Notes: generated from the sequence alone by a model not told the origin. A DNA stretch of 17,657 nt from Brachionus plicatilis (GCA_010279815.1 QEOQ01000109.1:15739-33395), one strand, 5' to 3'; positions 8,227 through 17,657 are shown, numbered from the stretch's first letter. Numbers and translations are program-made.

Positions 8227-8232
8227 AATAAA
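8227..8232 (+). terminator. E2f: Poly(A) signal of E2F
   Basis: AATAAA lies 22 bases after the stop codon, giving a very short 3'UTR, which fits the compact gene. Further AATAAA words occur downstream by chance. Confidence 0.5.
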
Positions 8233-9533
8233 ATATTAATTTTTCTTAAGAGACATTTTACTATTTTTAGATTTTTTTTTATCATTCAATGTTTTATATT
8301 AATCATTTTTAGATTATTTAATATTTAAGATTTTCTGGGTGAAAAATTTATGGCAAGAAAAAAATTATTTTTTGCTAATTTTGGGATTTTTTTAAACTAA
8401 AATAGATTGTCTATGTTGAATTTTTAGAATTTTGAACAATGAATAAAAAAATCTCAGCAATCTCGGGCATTTTTGGTCATTTAGAGAACTTATTTGGTTA
8501 ATTCTAAATTCACTCAAAAATAATCTTAAACAACGACATATTTTTATTTTAGGGTTAAAATTTAAATTTTTAATATAATAAAAAGGTTTATATAATTTTA
8601 AAAATTAAAATCAAAATGTGTGAGTCTGGAGTCAAGGCATGGTGGCATATTTTAAGAAAAAACAATGAAAGACAATTGTTTCAGCATTTTAAAAAAACCC
8701 ACAACACATTTTGCTCAAAAATATTGGAGACTCTTATAAAACATTTTTTTTTGTTTTATAATTTAGAATAAAATTATTATAATTTTCATCTTTTTTTTTA
8801 AAATAGAAAGATTTTTTAGAAATTTTCAAACAAAAAGGTATTCTCAAAATATAAATTTAGATTTTTTATTTTTTTAAACAATTCAAAAACTACGAAGTAA
8901 ACTTAAATGATAAATTATATTTTTAGAACTGTCATTAAATATTAGACAAAATTTTGGTTTTACTTAATTATTTTTATTTATGCTCATTTCTCCAGAATAA
9001 ATGTCTAAATAGACTCAATTTTTTGTTCTAAATTTTATCTTTTATCTGAATTAAAAAAAAAATGGGGTTTAATGGAATTTAATTGACTTCGAATGATTTA
9101 ATTTTTTTCTAATTAAAGTTTTTTTAAATTTTTTAATTTCATCAACCAAAAAATCAATTAATTTCACATTTTTAGAGATTTTCTCTTTTAAATAAATAAA
9201 TATATTCGATATTTAATTTTTGCATTTCTTTGTCTTTCATCCATAAAACTTTTAAATTGAAAAAAATTTAGCGTTTAGCCGATCGATTGAATTTTTTATT
9301 AAACAAAAAATTTATTAATTTTTAAAGACTTTTAGATTTTGGAAAAAACTTTATAATTTTAAAAGAAAAAAGAATAATTTATTTATTTCGATCAAGCGCT
9401 ATTTTTCTTATTTCTAAATTATCATCATGGTAAAATAAAACTTTTAAAAACAAAAATTGATTACTTAAAAAAATATTTACACATATATACTAATAAGGCC
9501 AACTTAGATTGAATTAAGAAAAAAAATCTCTTT
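8233..9533. other. Convergent intergenic region between E2F and the calcium-sensor gene
   Basis: AT-rich spacer between two converging genes. It contains an open frame at 8616-8771 (+) beginning MCESGVKAWWHILRKNNE, with no known similarity. The minus-strand 3' end signals of the calcium-sensor gene are at its right end. No RNA gene was recognised. Confidence 0.55.
9378..9387 (-). terminator. Candidate poly(A) signals of the calcium-sensor gene
   Basis: Two overlapping AATAAA hexamers on the minus strand (TTTATT at 9378-9383 and 9382-9387) lie about 150 bases past the stop codon. The placement is plausible but the word is frequent here. Confidence 0.35.
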
Positions 9534-10266
9534 TCAAACACTTGGCGCCAATAATTCGAGTAAATACCTATCTTTGGTGCAAGCTTTAACAAATTCCTCC
9601 AAACTAATTGTTTTACTTTTATCAGTATCTATTTGCTGAAACAAATCGTTAGCACTCTGCTCCACATTTTTGAAGCTATGCTGCTTAACATCTAATACTT
9701 TATATATAGCCTCGATGATGGTTCGAAATTCGTCTTTGTCAATGGTCCCGTTGGCATCTATGTCATACAAATTGAACACCCATTCCAGCTTTTTTTTATA
9801 ATTTAGATCTGTTGAAGTCAAACTTATTGAAATAAGGAACTCGTTGAAATCTGAAATAAATTTTTATTTAAAAAAAAATTTAAATTATTTAAAAAAAATT
9901 AAATTATTTTTATTTAAACAAAAAAAACCTATATATCCATTTTTGTCCGCATCAAATGCTCTGAACACATGATCACACAGTTTTTCTGGCTTTCCATTTG
10001 GGTTGAATTTTCTATATTGTTTGAGAAACATTTTTTTGTTTAATGTACCATCGGGACAGTCTTTCTTTGGAAAAAGATGCCAAATTTTTCATGATTAATC
10101 TAAAATTCATAGGCCAGCTTACCAAAAATTGAGTGTGCCATTCGTGAATCTCCACTCTGTCATATGTAGTCCTTTCCAAGAGAAATCTTATTTCCTTTTC
10201 AGTTAGCTGTATGGGAGCCCGGCGTTTTTCCTTTGCTTTTGTACAACCGCAAATGCTCTGACCCAT
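9534..10266 (-). CDS. Neuronal calcium sensor family EF-hand protein (recoverin/neurocalcin/NCS-1 group)
   Basis: Three exons on the minus strand: 10266-10123, 10064-9929 and 9850-9534. The introns are 58 bp (phase 0) and 78 bp (phase 1), both GT-AG; 597 nt, 198 residues, the usual family length. The start MGQSIC has the Gly-2 N-myristoylation signal, so a calcium-switched membrane sensor is expected. EF1 is degenerate, with the family's signature FLKDCPDG (47-54). EF2 (86-97, DADKNGYIDFNE) and EF3 (123-134, DIDANGTIDKDE) are canonical. EF4 (168-179, DTDKSKTISLEE) keeps the acidic ligands but has Lys instead of Gly at loop position 6. Text such as FLISISLTS and KKKLEWVFNLYDID matches the neurocalcin/hippocalcin pattern. 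The subfamily is not certain: NCS-1, visinin-like and recoverin remain possible. Transcription converges on E2F. Confidence 0.93.
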
Positions 10267-11894
10267 GACAGTCTTTAAAATGATAAAATTTTTTAAAGCG
10301 TCAAAATGATTGTCAAAAGAAAATTAAACGTAAAAACATAATTTAAGGTCTATCATCAATTTCGATTCTTTCTCATTTTAAATTTAATTTAAATTAAATT
10401 TGCATATTTTAATAAAAATAGATTCATAAGGAGTATTCATTCAAAAATATCTATCGTGAACTAAATAACTTTTTAAAATAATTAAATATTTTAATTACGA
10501 GTACAAACCCTCATTTTAATCAAGACTAATTTTATTTATCTTAAATAGAATAAAAGAGTTTGGAAGAAAAAAGGTAATCTAATATTTATTGTCTTTTATA
10601 GCAGTGAGAGAATATTAGCTCTCTCAATTAATACGAGACTCCAATTTTTATTTAAAAATCATGTTTTTTTTTAAATTTGATAGATTTTGATTAAAAGTAA
10701 AAGTCAGCTAAATTTTTAGCATAATTTTGCTAACTTGATCTAGAATGGTGACAGCATTTTCTTGTTTAAAAAATGCAGATATTCTTATGTCCTTTTGATG
10801 ATTTTTTCTTAGAAAAGTTTCTGCTTGAGAAGATTTTAGAAAAGTTTTAAATTAATAAAAATTGAAAATTCTAATTGAAATCAAATTGAAAAAACATTAA
10901 ATTTGAATTTATGAAAATTTTATTTTTATTACTTTTACTTATGTAATAAAACAAAAATAATATATTTGTTTTTAGATCTAGTTTGTTTTTCTCGTTGTCA
11001 ATTAGGGTCAAAACCTCTAATAATTCATTTGAAAAGATATATTTTAATTTTTTTTTTTCAAATTTTGTTTAAAAACTCTTCTAGATTCTGTTGCCTCTCA
11101 TTATGATCGGTTATGATCTTAATCCTCAATGATTTTTTTATTTTTGTTTAAGTTTATGATTGAAGAAGAAAAAAATTTTAATTAATTTTTTTAATTAAAA
11201 ATTTTGCCAAATTAAAGAAAATTTTTGGAAATAATTATTTCAAAAAGAATAATAAGATTAATAAAAAAATATCAATAATATTTAATAAAATTATAAATTT
11301 ATAAAATAAATTTATAAACTTATATATAAAAAAAATTTAATATTAAATTATTAAAATTATTAAATTAAAGTAATTAAATTAAAATCTTTTTTAAGGAAAA
11401 CCAATTTCCAGCTAATTTTGGGCGACCTTTTTTAGGTTTATTAACAAATTCGCCGCATTCGTATATAATATTGGCCCTGCATCACTCAATGAATTGTCAT
11501 TGAATTTTCGTATTATTTTATTGGGTTTTTAATCTACAAAAATTCGGAAATTTTTAAAGGCCAAATTTTTTTTTATATCGTAAAAGCCCAAAGTGGGTTT
11601 AAAAAACCATCTTTCAAATTCTGCTATAATTAAGTCAAATTTAAGTTTTTTTTTCCAATAAAGTTTTATTTTATGTTATTTATATTATATTATATATTTA
11701 AAAAAAAAATTTTAAGTCATTATTATTTTAGATGTGTCAAATCAACCAAAAATGTTAGTGGGCTTTTATGGATATTTTTTTTGTTTACATTAAATAATTA
11801 TAATTTTAGACAAAAACATTACAATTATAAATTTTATGCAATTTCAGATTGAAGAACAAAAAATATTTTAAAATTTTAATTTTTTTCCAAAAAT
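10267..11894. other. Intergenic, upstream of the calcium-sensor gene
   Basis: AT-rich. It should hold the calcium-sensor promoter; no clear element was found. A perfect 7-bp hairpin, TGAGAGA / TCTCTCA, sits at 10605-10626. At 11395-11510 the minus strand has an unusually balanced stretch reading ANIIYECGEFVNKPKKGRPK, an AT-hook-like GRPK context that may be a transposon-protein scrap; there is a stop just upstream and no family is recognised. Confidence 0.5.
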
Positions 11895-12110
11895 TTGTAT
11901 AGATATAGATACGCTTGGTTTGTGGTTCCAAGCTAGTCTAAATAGTTGCCGAGTTCGCAGCCATTAAGTGCTCGGATGAGTGGCGCTGTTTATGATGAAC
12001 GTCCCATTTGTAACTTTGGCCGCTGACTGTTGAGTTGCAATCATACCGTTGCCGGTCCCAAGTCCGGATGAGAAAATGAGAGGGGAAGGACTAACAGTGT
12101 GACTTGAAAG
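11895..12110 (+). mobile_element. GC-richer island resembling an RTE-type LINE or SINE end
   Basis: About 200 bp of balanced composition in otherwise extreme A/T DNA, without an ORF. It contains GTTGCCGGTCCCAAGTCCGG (12049-12068) followed by ATGAGAAAATGAGAGGGGAAGG. This resembles the GTTGCCGGTCCCAAGCCCGG block that I recall near the ends of RTE-type LINEs and derived SINEs in many animals. Hairpins are evident: GCTTGG / CCAAGC near 11915-11936, CCGAG / CTCGG (11949-11974) and CCGG / CCGG at 12054-12068. No reverse-transcriptase text flanks it, so it would be a truncated or non-autonomous copy. The assignment rests on memory of one block and is moderate to low. Confidence 0.45.
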
Positions 12111-13511
12111 AAAAACACAAGAGAAAAATTTAATTAAATATTTATTTTGAAAATAAAAGATTCGGCTCAGACTCTTTTAAAATTAATTTAATATTTCAAA
12201 AATTAAATTTTCTTTTCTTTTTTTTGATTAAAAAAAATCTTATTATAAAAAAATGATCCCTGAAAAAAATTTTTTATACCTTGAAAAATAGGGTCCATTA
12301 AAATGCAACATGTATTTAAATGAATTTTTATAAATGTAGAAATTTTTTTTTAAAAAACTCTTTTCGTTAAAATAAACCTTTTTAATAGAAATTTTATTTC
12401 CAAAATAAAATTAAAAAAAAAAATTTTTCACCAAATTCTAAAATGCTTGATTTTGAAAGTGAATCCGATAGTAGTTTTATTGAAAAAATGCACACTCAAG
12501 ACACTCAAGCAATTGTTATATAAAGATAAAGACCAAAAAGAAAGAAAAAGGCGCCGATTATTTTGAAGTTTAGAATTCAATTTAAGATATTTAAATTTTT
12601 TTCTAAGTTAAAAAAGTTTTCTAAATTTATTTTAAATAAAGTTTTTTTTTTATATAAAAAGGTTTTTTATATTTAAAATTTTTAAATATAAAAAACTTTT
12701 TAAATTAAAAAGTTTTTTTATCTTACTAAAATCGCTTTATAAGTTAAAATTTATTTTATATATAGTTATAATAGTAAATTCATTCAGCTGAAGTTAAATT
12801 AGTGATAACAAAAAGTAAAGGTAATAATCTATGTAATAATCATGCCGAGAACATGACTCTAAAATTGAAAAAAATTAATATGTAATCATTCTTTTAATAG
12901 TACTACATACATGATCTATTTTTTATAACTTTTTTGTCTGGGATTTTACATAATGAATTGATATCAATTTTATGTTTTTGATCAATAAATAGTATTTAAA
13001 CAGCAATTATTAGGTTTTGATTGAATTTTTTATTTAAATGAAAAAGGATAGATTATTTGTATTTATTTTGAAGCTGGTTAATTATTTTTAATATTCATTA
13101 ATATCCTTAATGAAAAAATATAAAATCCATTTGAAAAATTATTGATTTATTCTTTTTATTATTTAACTCTTTTTCATATCGGTAATCAAAAGAATTGGTT
13201 TAAACTAATATTTTTAGATTCACGAAATTTAAATTTAAAATATTTTTTAGTCATTTCAGATGTTTATTTTAAATAGCGAATAACTAAATTCAAATACTTT
13301 CAAAGATTACAAAAAAAAAATTTTCTATGACTTCAATCAGCTTTTTCTTAAGGATTTTGACGGAGAATTTAAAAAATAATTAATCTGACAAAAAAATAAT
13401 TAAAAAGAGTTATCATTTTTTCTTAGAGAAATGAAATCAAAATTTAAATCGTTTTTATTTTCCCGTTAAATATCGCCCTCTTTTCTTAGACCAAATTAAT
13501 GAAATTTTTTA
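12111..13511. other. Intergenic, AT-rich, with one ORF scrap and one hairpin
   Basis: At 12443-12523 (+) a short frame reads MLDFESESDSSFIEKMHTQD and stops. The +1 frame then continues with basic KQLLYKDKDQKERKRRRLF to a stop at about 12562, which may be a decayed acidic/basic transposase start. The rest is low-complexity sequence apart from the hairpin listed next. Confidence 0.4.
12656..12703. repeat. Near-perfect 20-bp inverted repeat (hairpin)
   Basis: AAAAGGTTTTTTATATTTAA is followed after a few bases by its reverse complement with one change (AAACTT for AAACCT). Further AAAAAGTTTT words flank it on both sides. It is an AT hairpin of unknown role, possibly a decayed MITE core. Confidence 0.55.
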
Positions 13512-13860
13512 CAGAACTGCTGACTTTTACGTTAAATTACGAAAATTTACTAAAGTAAAAAAAAAAGTAAATTTACCAGAATTAACGTAAAATTACCGGA
13601 AATTACGTAAATTTTTTTTTAAAAAGTTAAAATTCCAAAAAATACTAACTATTTTCAAAATTTTGACATTTTTTGACTGTTTTAAAAATTTTTTGGGACA
13701 AAAATTCGGAGAAAAAAATGACTTTTTTTCACGTAATTTTACGTAAAATTTTGTTCGAAAATGGTAATCTTTAGTAAAAAAAAGTAAAATTTTTAAATTT
13801 TTTGAAAAATTTTTCAGAAGTTTATTTTCTATTATTTTAATCATATTTAAAGCTGTTTTA
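13512..13860. mobile_element. Probable decayed relative of the TA-flanked MITE family
   Basis: The left edge, TA then CAGAACTGCTGACTTTTACG (TA at 13510-13511), resembles the CAG ends of the copies at 4075 and 16652. The interior is dense in the same words (TTACGTTAAATTACG, TTAACGTAAAATTACCGG, TTACGTAAATT, CACGTAATTTTACGTAAAA). The right end cannot be placed, so the boundary is approximate. Confidence 0.4.
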
Positions 13861-14785
13861 TGTTTTACCCAATTTCTTAAAAACTTTACAGGACAAAAAA
13901 AATTTTTTTGGTAAATCTCATCCTAATGCTGCATCATTTTTTACATATTTTTTTTATTTATTAGTACCTTCAGAATAAAAATTAAAAAATAAAAGAAAAA
14001 TAAAAAAGAATCAATTAGTTTAAGTAATAAAATGAAAATATTAGATATTACATATTACGAAAAAACTTTAGATTTTAGTGGTATCGATTTTTTTTGGTAA
14101 TTGAAAAAATTAAAAAGAAAGATGAATCCTCATAAATGAAGAACCAAAAAGAATTAAAACAAATTAATTCTATCTTCTTCTTAAAAGCGCTGTAACTCAA
14201 GACTTACATAATGTTGATTTAGTCATTCAAAGTTACCAATTTTTACATAAATTTTTGAAAATTAACCATAAAAATGGTAAATAAATAAAGAAACGACTTT
14301 TTGTAAGTTTTCTTTTCTTTTTTTCTTTATTCTTTATTGAGAAAAATTGTTTTACTTAAAATGGGAAATTTTGGTCAAAAAAATAGAAAAAACAAATCGA
14401 AAATTGAACAAAATAGAATTTTATTTGAGTAAAGATTTTTTTTATTATAAACCTTAAATTTTCTAAATTTTTCAAATTCTGTTTTTTTGTTACTTAATTG
14501 TGAATATTGTTAGTTAATTTCAAAAGAATTTTATTTTTATATTTTGAAATTTGTCTTTAGCTAATGACTCATAAAATTCTGAATCGGCTTGTTTTGTCTC
14601 TAATTCACTTGTTAATTTTCTTTTGCTCATAAATTCCTAGTCAATTTCGTTTTCCCTAATAAGATATCTTTTAATTTGATTTTACTTTGGATTTTTTTAT
14701 CAAATTGATTAATAAAATTATATTCTGTATAATTTTTTTCTTCATTCTAAAACTAAAATATTTTATTCAACTATGGACGGCTGGC
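13861..14785. other. Intergenic, AT-rich, no gene seen
   Basis: A/T-rich spacer without coding-like stretches on either strand. It ends at the MITE beginning at 14786. Confidence 0.6.
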
Positions 14786-15147
14786 AGACCTTTCCGAAAA
14801 AGTGGTTTTCGACAATTTTAACCAAACGAAATTAAAAAATTAATTTTTAAAGATCAAAATTTTTTTAATTTATTAATTTCAGTATAATTATCAAAAATAC
14901 TCACAGGTCTGACACGACTATAGAAATATACGGATCTTTGATAGATAAATCTACGAAAATCTAGACAACTCTTATTCATTTAAGTATTTAACTAATAATC
15001 CCCTAATCTAGTGAATACCCGGATCCCTAAACCAGGGCTCCGTCCGGACCACGTTTACCTAACTCTTTAATTAATTAAAATTTAAAAATAATTTTTTTTT
15101 AAATTGTCGGATATGACATATCGGATGTTACTTTGTCGGAAAGGCCT
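14786..15147. mobile_element. Inverted-repeat element with AGRCCTTTCCGA ends
   Basis: The left end AGACCTTTCCGAAAAAGT and the right end read in reverse AGGCCTTTCCGACAAAGT match at 16 of 18 positions. Both arms continue to a shared TTCGACAATTT / ATCCGACAATTT. The right arm carries an extra internal CGGATATGACATATCGG. The 362-bp interior is non-coding and has a GC-richer centre (near 15017-15054: CCCGGATCCCT, CCAGGGCTCCGTCCGGACC). No direct target duplication was found, so the exact ends and superfamily are open. Confidence 0.6.
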
Positions 15148-15359
15148 AACTACCATGTTGAAACTCTTGAATTAACTTAAGATACGTTAAGGCAGGACTA
15201 TGTTATCTAGTTTCAGTGATTGTCAGATTGGAAGAAATAAAAGGATTTTCAGTCAGTCTTTTTGTTCAATACTTGAATATCTAGCACCCCTCATTGCTTT
15301 TTTCACTTTTTAATTTTTACTCTATTTATTTATTTTTTATTTTATTTTATTCAGTACCG
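15148..15359. other. Short intergenic stretch, no gene seen
   Basis: Mixed-composition DNA ending in a T-rich run. No ORF or recognisable RNA gene was seen. Confidence 0.5.
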
Positions 15360-15465
15360 GTCTCTTCATATCGTTTTTTAGTTGAAGAGACTCATTTTGG
15401 AGATACACCTAGTAGCTTGACTCATTTTGCTTGTATCTACTTTTTTTAGCAGACTCATGATCTGC
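15360..15465 (+). other. Cluster of three consecutive hairpins with a repeated GACTCAT word
   Basis: Three perfect stems follow each other: GTCTCTTCA / TGAAGAGAC (15360-15368 and 15383-15391), AGATACA / TGTATCT (15401-15407 and 15432-15438) and GCAGA / TCTGC (15449-15453 and 15461-15465). GACTCATTTTG occurs at 15389 and 15419, and GACTCAT again at 15452. The region is more balanced in base composition than its flanks. It could be a structured RNA, a short hairpin repeat or a transposon end; no family is recognised. Confidence 0.45.
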
Positions 15466-16068
15466 CATTTTAGTGTGCAAGGTAAATTATTTTTACCTAT
15501 GGAAATCTATCAAAACATAAATAAAAAATACAGGAAAAAATATGTGGAAGGCAAACAATATTGAATGATAAATATAGAATTTTATTAATATAGAAATGTC
15601 AATTATGTTGAAAATCAAAATGTAGAATAGAATATTTTAGACTAAAAATCTTACTCTTAATATATTTAATTAATTATCTAAAAATAAACAAGCAATACCA
15701 TTAATTAATGCATTTCAATTGTTTTTTATTCGTATTGTGAAACAATTTTTTTTATTTTTCGATTTTTTTTTAATTGAGCTTAACTTTTTTATTGTTTTTA
15801 ATCAATTTTTTAAAAAAAATTTTTGTTTAAAAAAAAGTTGCGCGTGCTTTTACAATAAAAAAATTATTTTTTCTACAATTACTAAATAATTTATTTTTTC
15901 TATGTTATTACGATTTTTCTATGCTTTGATTATTCTACATTATTTTTTTTTTGGCAATTCTATAATTTTTTTTCTATGTTTTAATGAACCTCCCTATTTT
16001 TGGCAAAATTAAGATTTTTTGGCAATGTTATTTAGAAAGGAAATGATGATGATAAACATAAATATATA
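15466..16068. other. Intergenic, AT-rich, no gene seen
   Basis: T-runs and short AT words such as CTATGTTATTACGATTTTTCTATG repeat loosely around 15900-15980. No coding or RNA feature can be supported. Confidence 0.55.
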
Positions 16069-16412
16069 ATGTCTCGAGCTTTTGAATTTAATTGTAAATT
16101 TATCAATTTATATAAAAATTTTCCTAAAGAGTCTGTTTCTGTCGATTTACTGGACGATCAATTAAATCAAGAAAATGGAATTTTAAATGAAAATGCAATT
16201 TGACTTGTTAGATGAATTTTGTAAAAATTCAAAAAAAGGAAGCAAAAATAACAAAAAATATTCCGAAAGTTAAGAAAAGTATAAAATTGAAATATCAAAT
16301 TTTAAAAAATTGTGCTCAATTAATTCGAGAAAATTTTGATAGTAATTTAGAGAAGAATAAAATATTTAGTTTATTAAAAGAAAAATTTTTACCGTATTCC
16401 CTTGTTCGATAA
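16069..16412 (+). pseudogene. Frameshifted ORF of unknown function, ended by a MITE
   Basis: ATG 16069 opens MSRAFEFNCKFINLYKNFPK and runs acidic to a stop at 16201-16203. One base earlier, a +1 frame gives MQFDLLDEFCKNSKKGSKNN. A third frame (from about 16212) carries KKSIKLKYQILKNCAQLI, then RENFDSNLEKNKIFSLLKEK and FLPYSLVR to a TAA at 16410-16412. Amphipathic, Lys/Leu/Glu-rich text is passed from frame to frame, which looks like one decayed coding sequence with two indels. The final TAA is created by the first bases of the MITE at 16409. No family is recognised. Chance open frames in AT-rich DNA remain possible. Confidence 0.35.
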
Positions 16413-16568
16413 TGCAGCGCCACAACCTAGAACACATCATTGGCGCAGGCGCTATACTAAATCTCGCCCATGTTAAATTCAACATAACTTGTGTTGCATG
16501 CGCCAAAACCGTATTTCGGGTTGTGGCGATGCACTATATCCAGGGTCTTAAGAATGGTGCTGCATTAT
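16409..16568. mobile_element. 160-bp GC-richer palindromic MITE
   Basis: A perfect 10-bp terminal inverted repeat, ATAATGCAGC / GCTGCATTAT, is extended by (G/A)CCA. Nested pairs lie inside: CGCCACAACC (16419-16428) with GGTTGTGGCG (16519-16528), and TTGGCGCA (16440-16447) with TGCGCCAA (16499-16506). The composition differs sharply from the surroundings. The open frame spanning it (16412-16618) is a by-product. No direct target-site duplication is certain. The layered stems would also fold well as RNA. Confidence 0.7.
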
Positions 16569-16651
16569 TTAAGTTTAGCAAAGGGATAATATTTAAAAAA
16601 AAAAAAAGAATTTTATAAATATCAGCGATTAAATATTTTGTATAAAAAAAT

Positions 16652-17020
16652 CAGTTAAAAATTTATTTAAGTTTTTTTAAAAAAATTTTCATTATTTTCC
16701 GTATTTTTACTCTTTTTAATTAAAATTTACCAAAATTTACCATAATTTATCTAAAAAAATGTAAAAAAAAGTAAAGCTTGCAAAATTTTTTTTTCTTTAA
16801 AAATAATAAATAAAAAAAAACAAAAAAATTTAAAAAATGTCAAAATTTCGGTTTTATTTGGACATTTCTATATTTTACGAAAAATATAGTAAATTTACGT
16901 AAAATACCGTAAATTTACTAAATTTTACTTTGGCAATTTTACGTAAGTTTTCGTAAAATTACGATATTTTAAGTATAATGAAGTAAAAAATTGTAAAATA
17001 CAGATATCGTAGCACCACTG
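16652..17020. mobile_element. Tc1/mariner-type MITE, copy 2 (same family as 4075-4383)
   Basis: The right end read in reverse is CAGTGGTGCTACGATATC, flanked by TA (17021-17022). The left end CAGTTAAAAATTTATTTAAG leads to ATTATTTTCCGTA, matching the reverse of copy 1's right end (ATATTTTCCGTAA). The interior is full of TTTACGTAAA, TACCGTAAATTTACT and TTTTACGTAAG words. The left TA duplication is not preserved (AT at 16650-16651). Non-coding. Confidence 0.6.
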
Positions 17021-17657
17021 TAAAAATATAAAATTAAAAAAGAAGATTAATGAATTTATTATTTCCTTATGTTTATTTCGTATTTTATTATGAAAAAACT
17101 TTAGCTCGGTACAGATCAACAAAAAGTTTTACATTTTATTTTATTAAATAAAATTAAAATTAAATGAATATAAATTAAAATAAAGTCGGCACTTTACTTA
17201 TCAAAATTAATTTTTATTTATATAAAAATATAAAATTCAAAAAGAAGATCAATGAATTTATTTTTTCCTTATGTTTATTTTGTATTTTATTCTGCAAAAA
17301 CTTTAGCACAGATTTTCAAAAATTTTTTAATTTAAAAATACAATATATGTATTTAAAGATAGATAAAGAGAGGCAGGGCCTCGGGTACAGGGGTTGTTAC
17401 GCTTTGAAATTAATGAATTCTTGAGTAAAACTTCTATGTAACAATTTAATGGAAAAAATCTCCTAATCCCGAATTTTTTTTTTAGGTTGATTAATTTATA
17501 TTAACTACTTAATAGTGTTTGATGCAAATTTTAATTATTAAAATAAAAAATTTTATAATTTCATAATTCAAAAAGTCGGATTTTACTTTTTTAATAGCGT
17601 GGTACTATTAAATAAAATTAAAAAAAAAGATTAATGAATTTATTATTTCCTTATGTT
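17021..17657. repeat. Direct repeat, three copies (17021-17110, 17222-17309, 17611-17657 cut by window end)
   Basis: Each copy reads approximately TAAAATTAAAAAAGAAGATT, then AATGAATTTATTATTTCCTT and ATGTTTATTT. Copies 1 and 2 continue to AAAAACTTTAGC. Copies 2 and 3 are both preceded by an AAAGTCGG..TTTACTT block (17183 and 17573). The spacing is unequal (about 200 and 390 bp), so this is a dispersed or rearranged satellite-like repeat that probably continues past the window. Between copies 2 and 3 lies a small GC-richer patch with GAGGC / GCCTC at 17371-17383. Confidence 0.65.

Noticed and set aside
8616..8771. 51-residue frame starting MCESGVKAWWHILRKNNE
   Set aside because: Slightly balanced composition at its start, but no recognisable family, splice sites or conserved context; kept only as a note.
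11895..12110. tRNA, 5S or hammerhead ribozyme
   Set aside because: No cloverleaf with box A/B pair, no 5S-like domains, and no CUGAUGA plus GAAA core in proper order. The GGATGAG words are not part of a hammerhead core.
1..17657. CRISPR array, bacterial operon or horizontally acquired bacterial cassette
   Set aside because: There are no regularly spaced identical repeats, no ribosome-binding sites, and all convincing genes are animal genes, two of them intron-containing and one the last exon behind an intron.

Overview
The window is nuclear DNA from an animal. It is extremely AT-rich, with long A/T homopolymers. Its genes have GT-AG introns of only about 47-80 bp, AATAAA-type poly(A) signals and animal-specific products: an E2F factor with a pocket-protein-binding tail, a neuronal-calcium-sensor protein and a secreted chitin-binding protein. 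A small AT-rich protostome such as a monogonont rotifer fits. That placement is inference, because no species-diagnostic sequence is recognised.

Layout, left to right. 1-448: end of an intron and last coding exon of mitochondrial ATP synthase beta (+). 1251-1971: transposon graveyard with a LINE reverse-transcriptase relic (+) and a frameshifted CGGBP1/hAT-like zinc-finger fragment (-). 3150-3935: intact single-exon secreted Gln-rich protein with one peritrophin-A (CBM14) domain (+), with a TATA box upstream. 4075-4383: Tc1/mariner-type MITE. 5390-5794: doubtful rhodanese-like coding remnant. 6668-8205: eight-exon E2F4/5-like gene (+), containing a predicted 3-nt microexon and a palindromic MITE in one intron. 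9534-10266: three-exon EF-hand neuronal calcium sensor gene (-), convergent with E2F. From 10267 to the end there is no intact gene: an RTE-like GC-richer island (11895-12110), several palindromic MITEs, a cluster of three hairpins, a frameshifted unknown ORF ending at a MITE, and direct repeats at the right edge.

The genes are unrelated housekeeping, cell-cycle, signalling and secreted-structure genes, each apparently with its own promoter. Nothing suggests an operon or a multi-gene system. I found no new defence or biosynthetic system. The strongest unusual signal is the E2F microexon: a 3-nt exon (GAA, 7174-7176) flanked by 47- and 49-bp introns, which turns an in-frame UGA into the conserved Trp-Lys-Gly of E2F4/5. 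Next are the hairpin element in the E2F intron, whose removal leaves an intron of normal size for this gene, and a family of TA-flanked MITEs built from TTTACGTAAA-like words.
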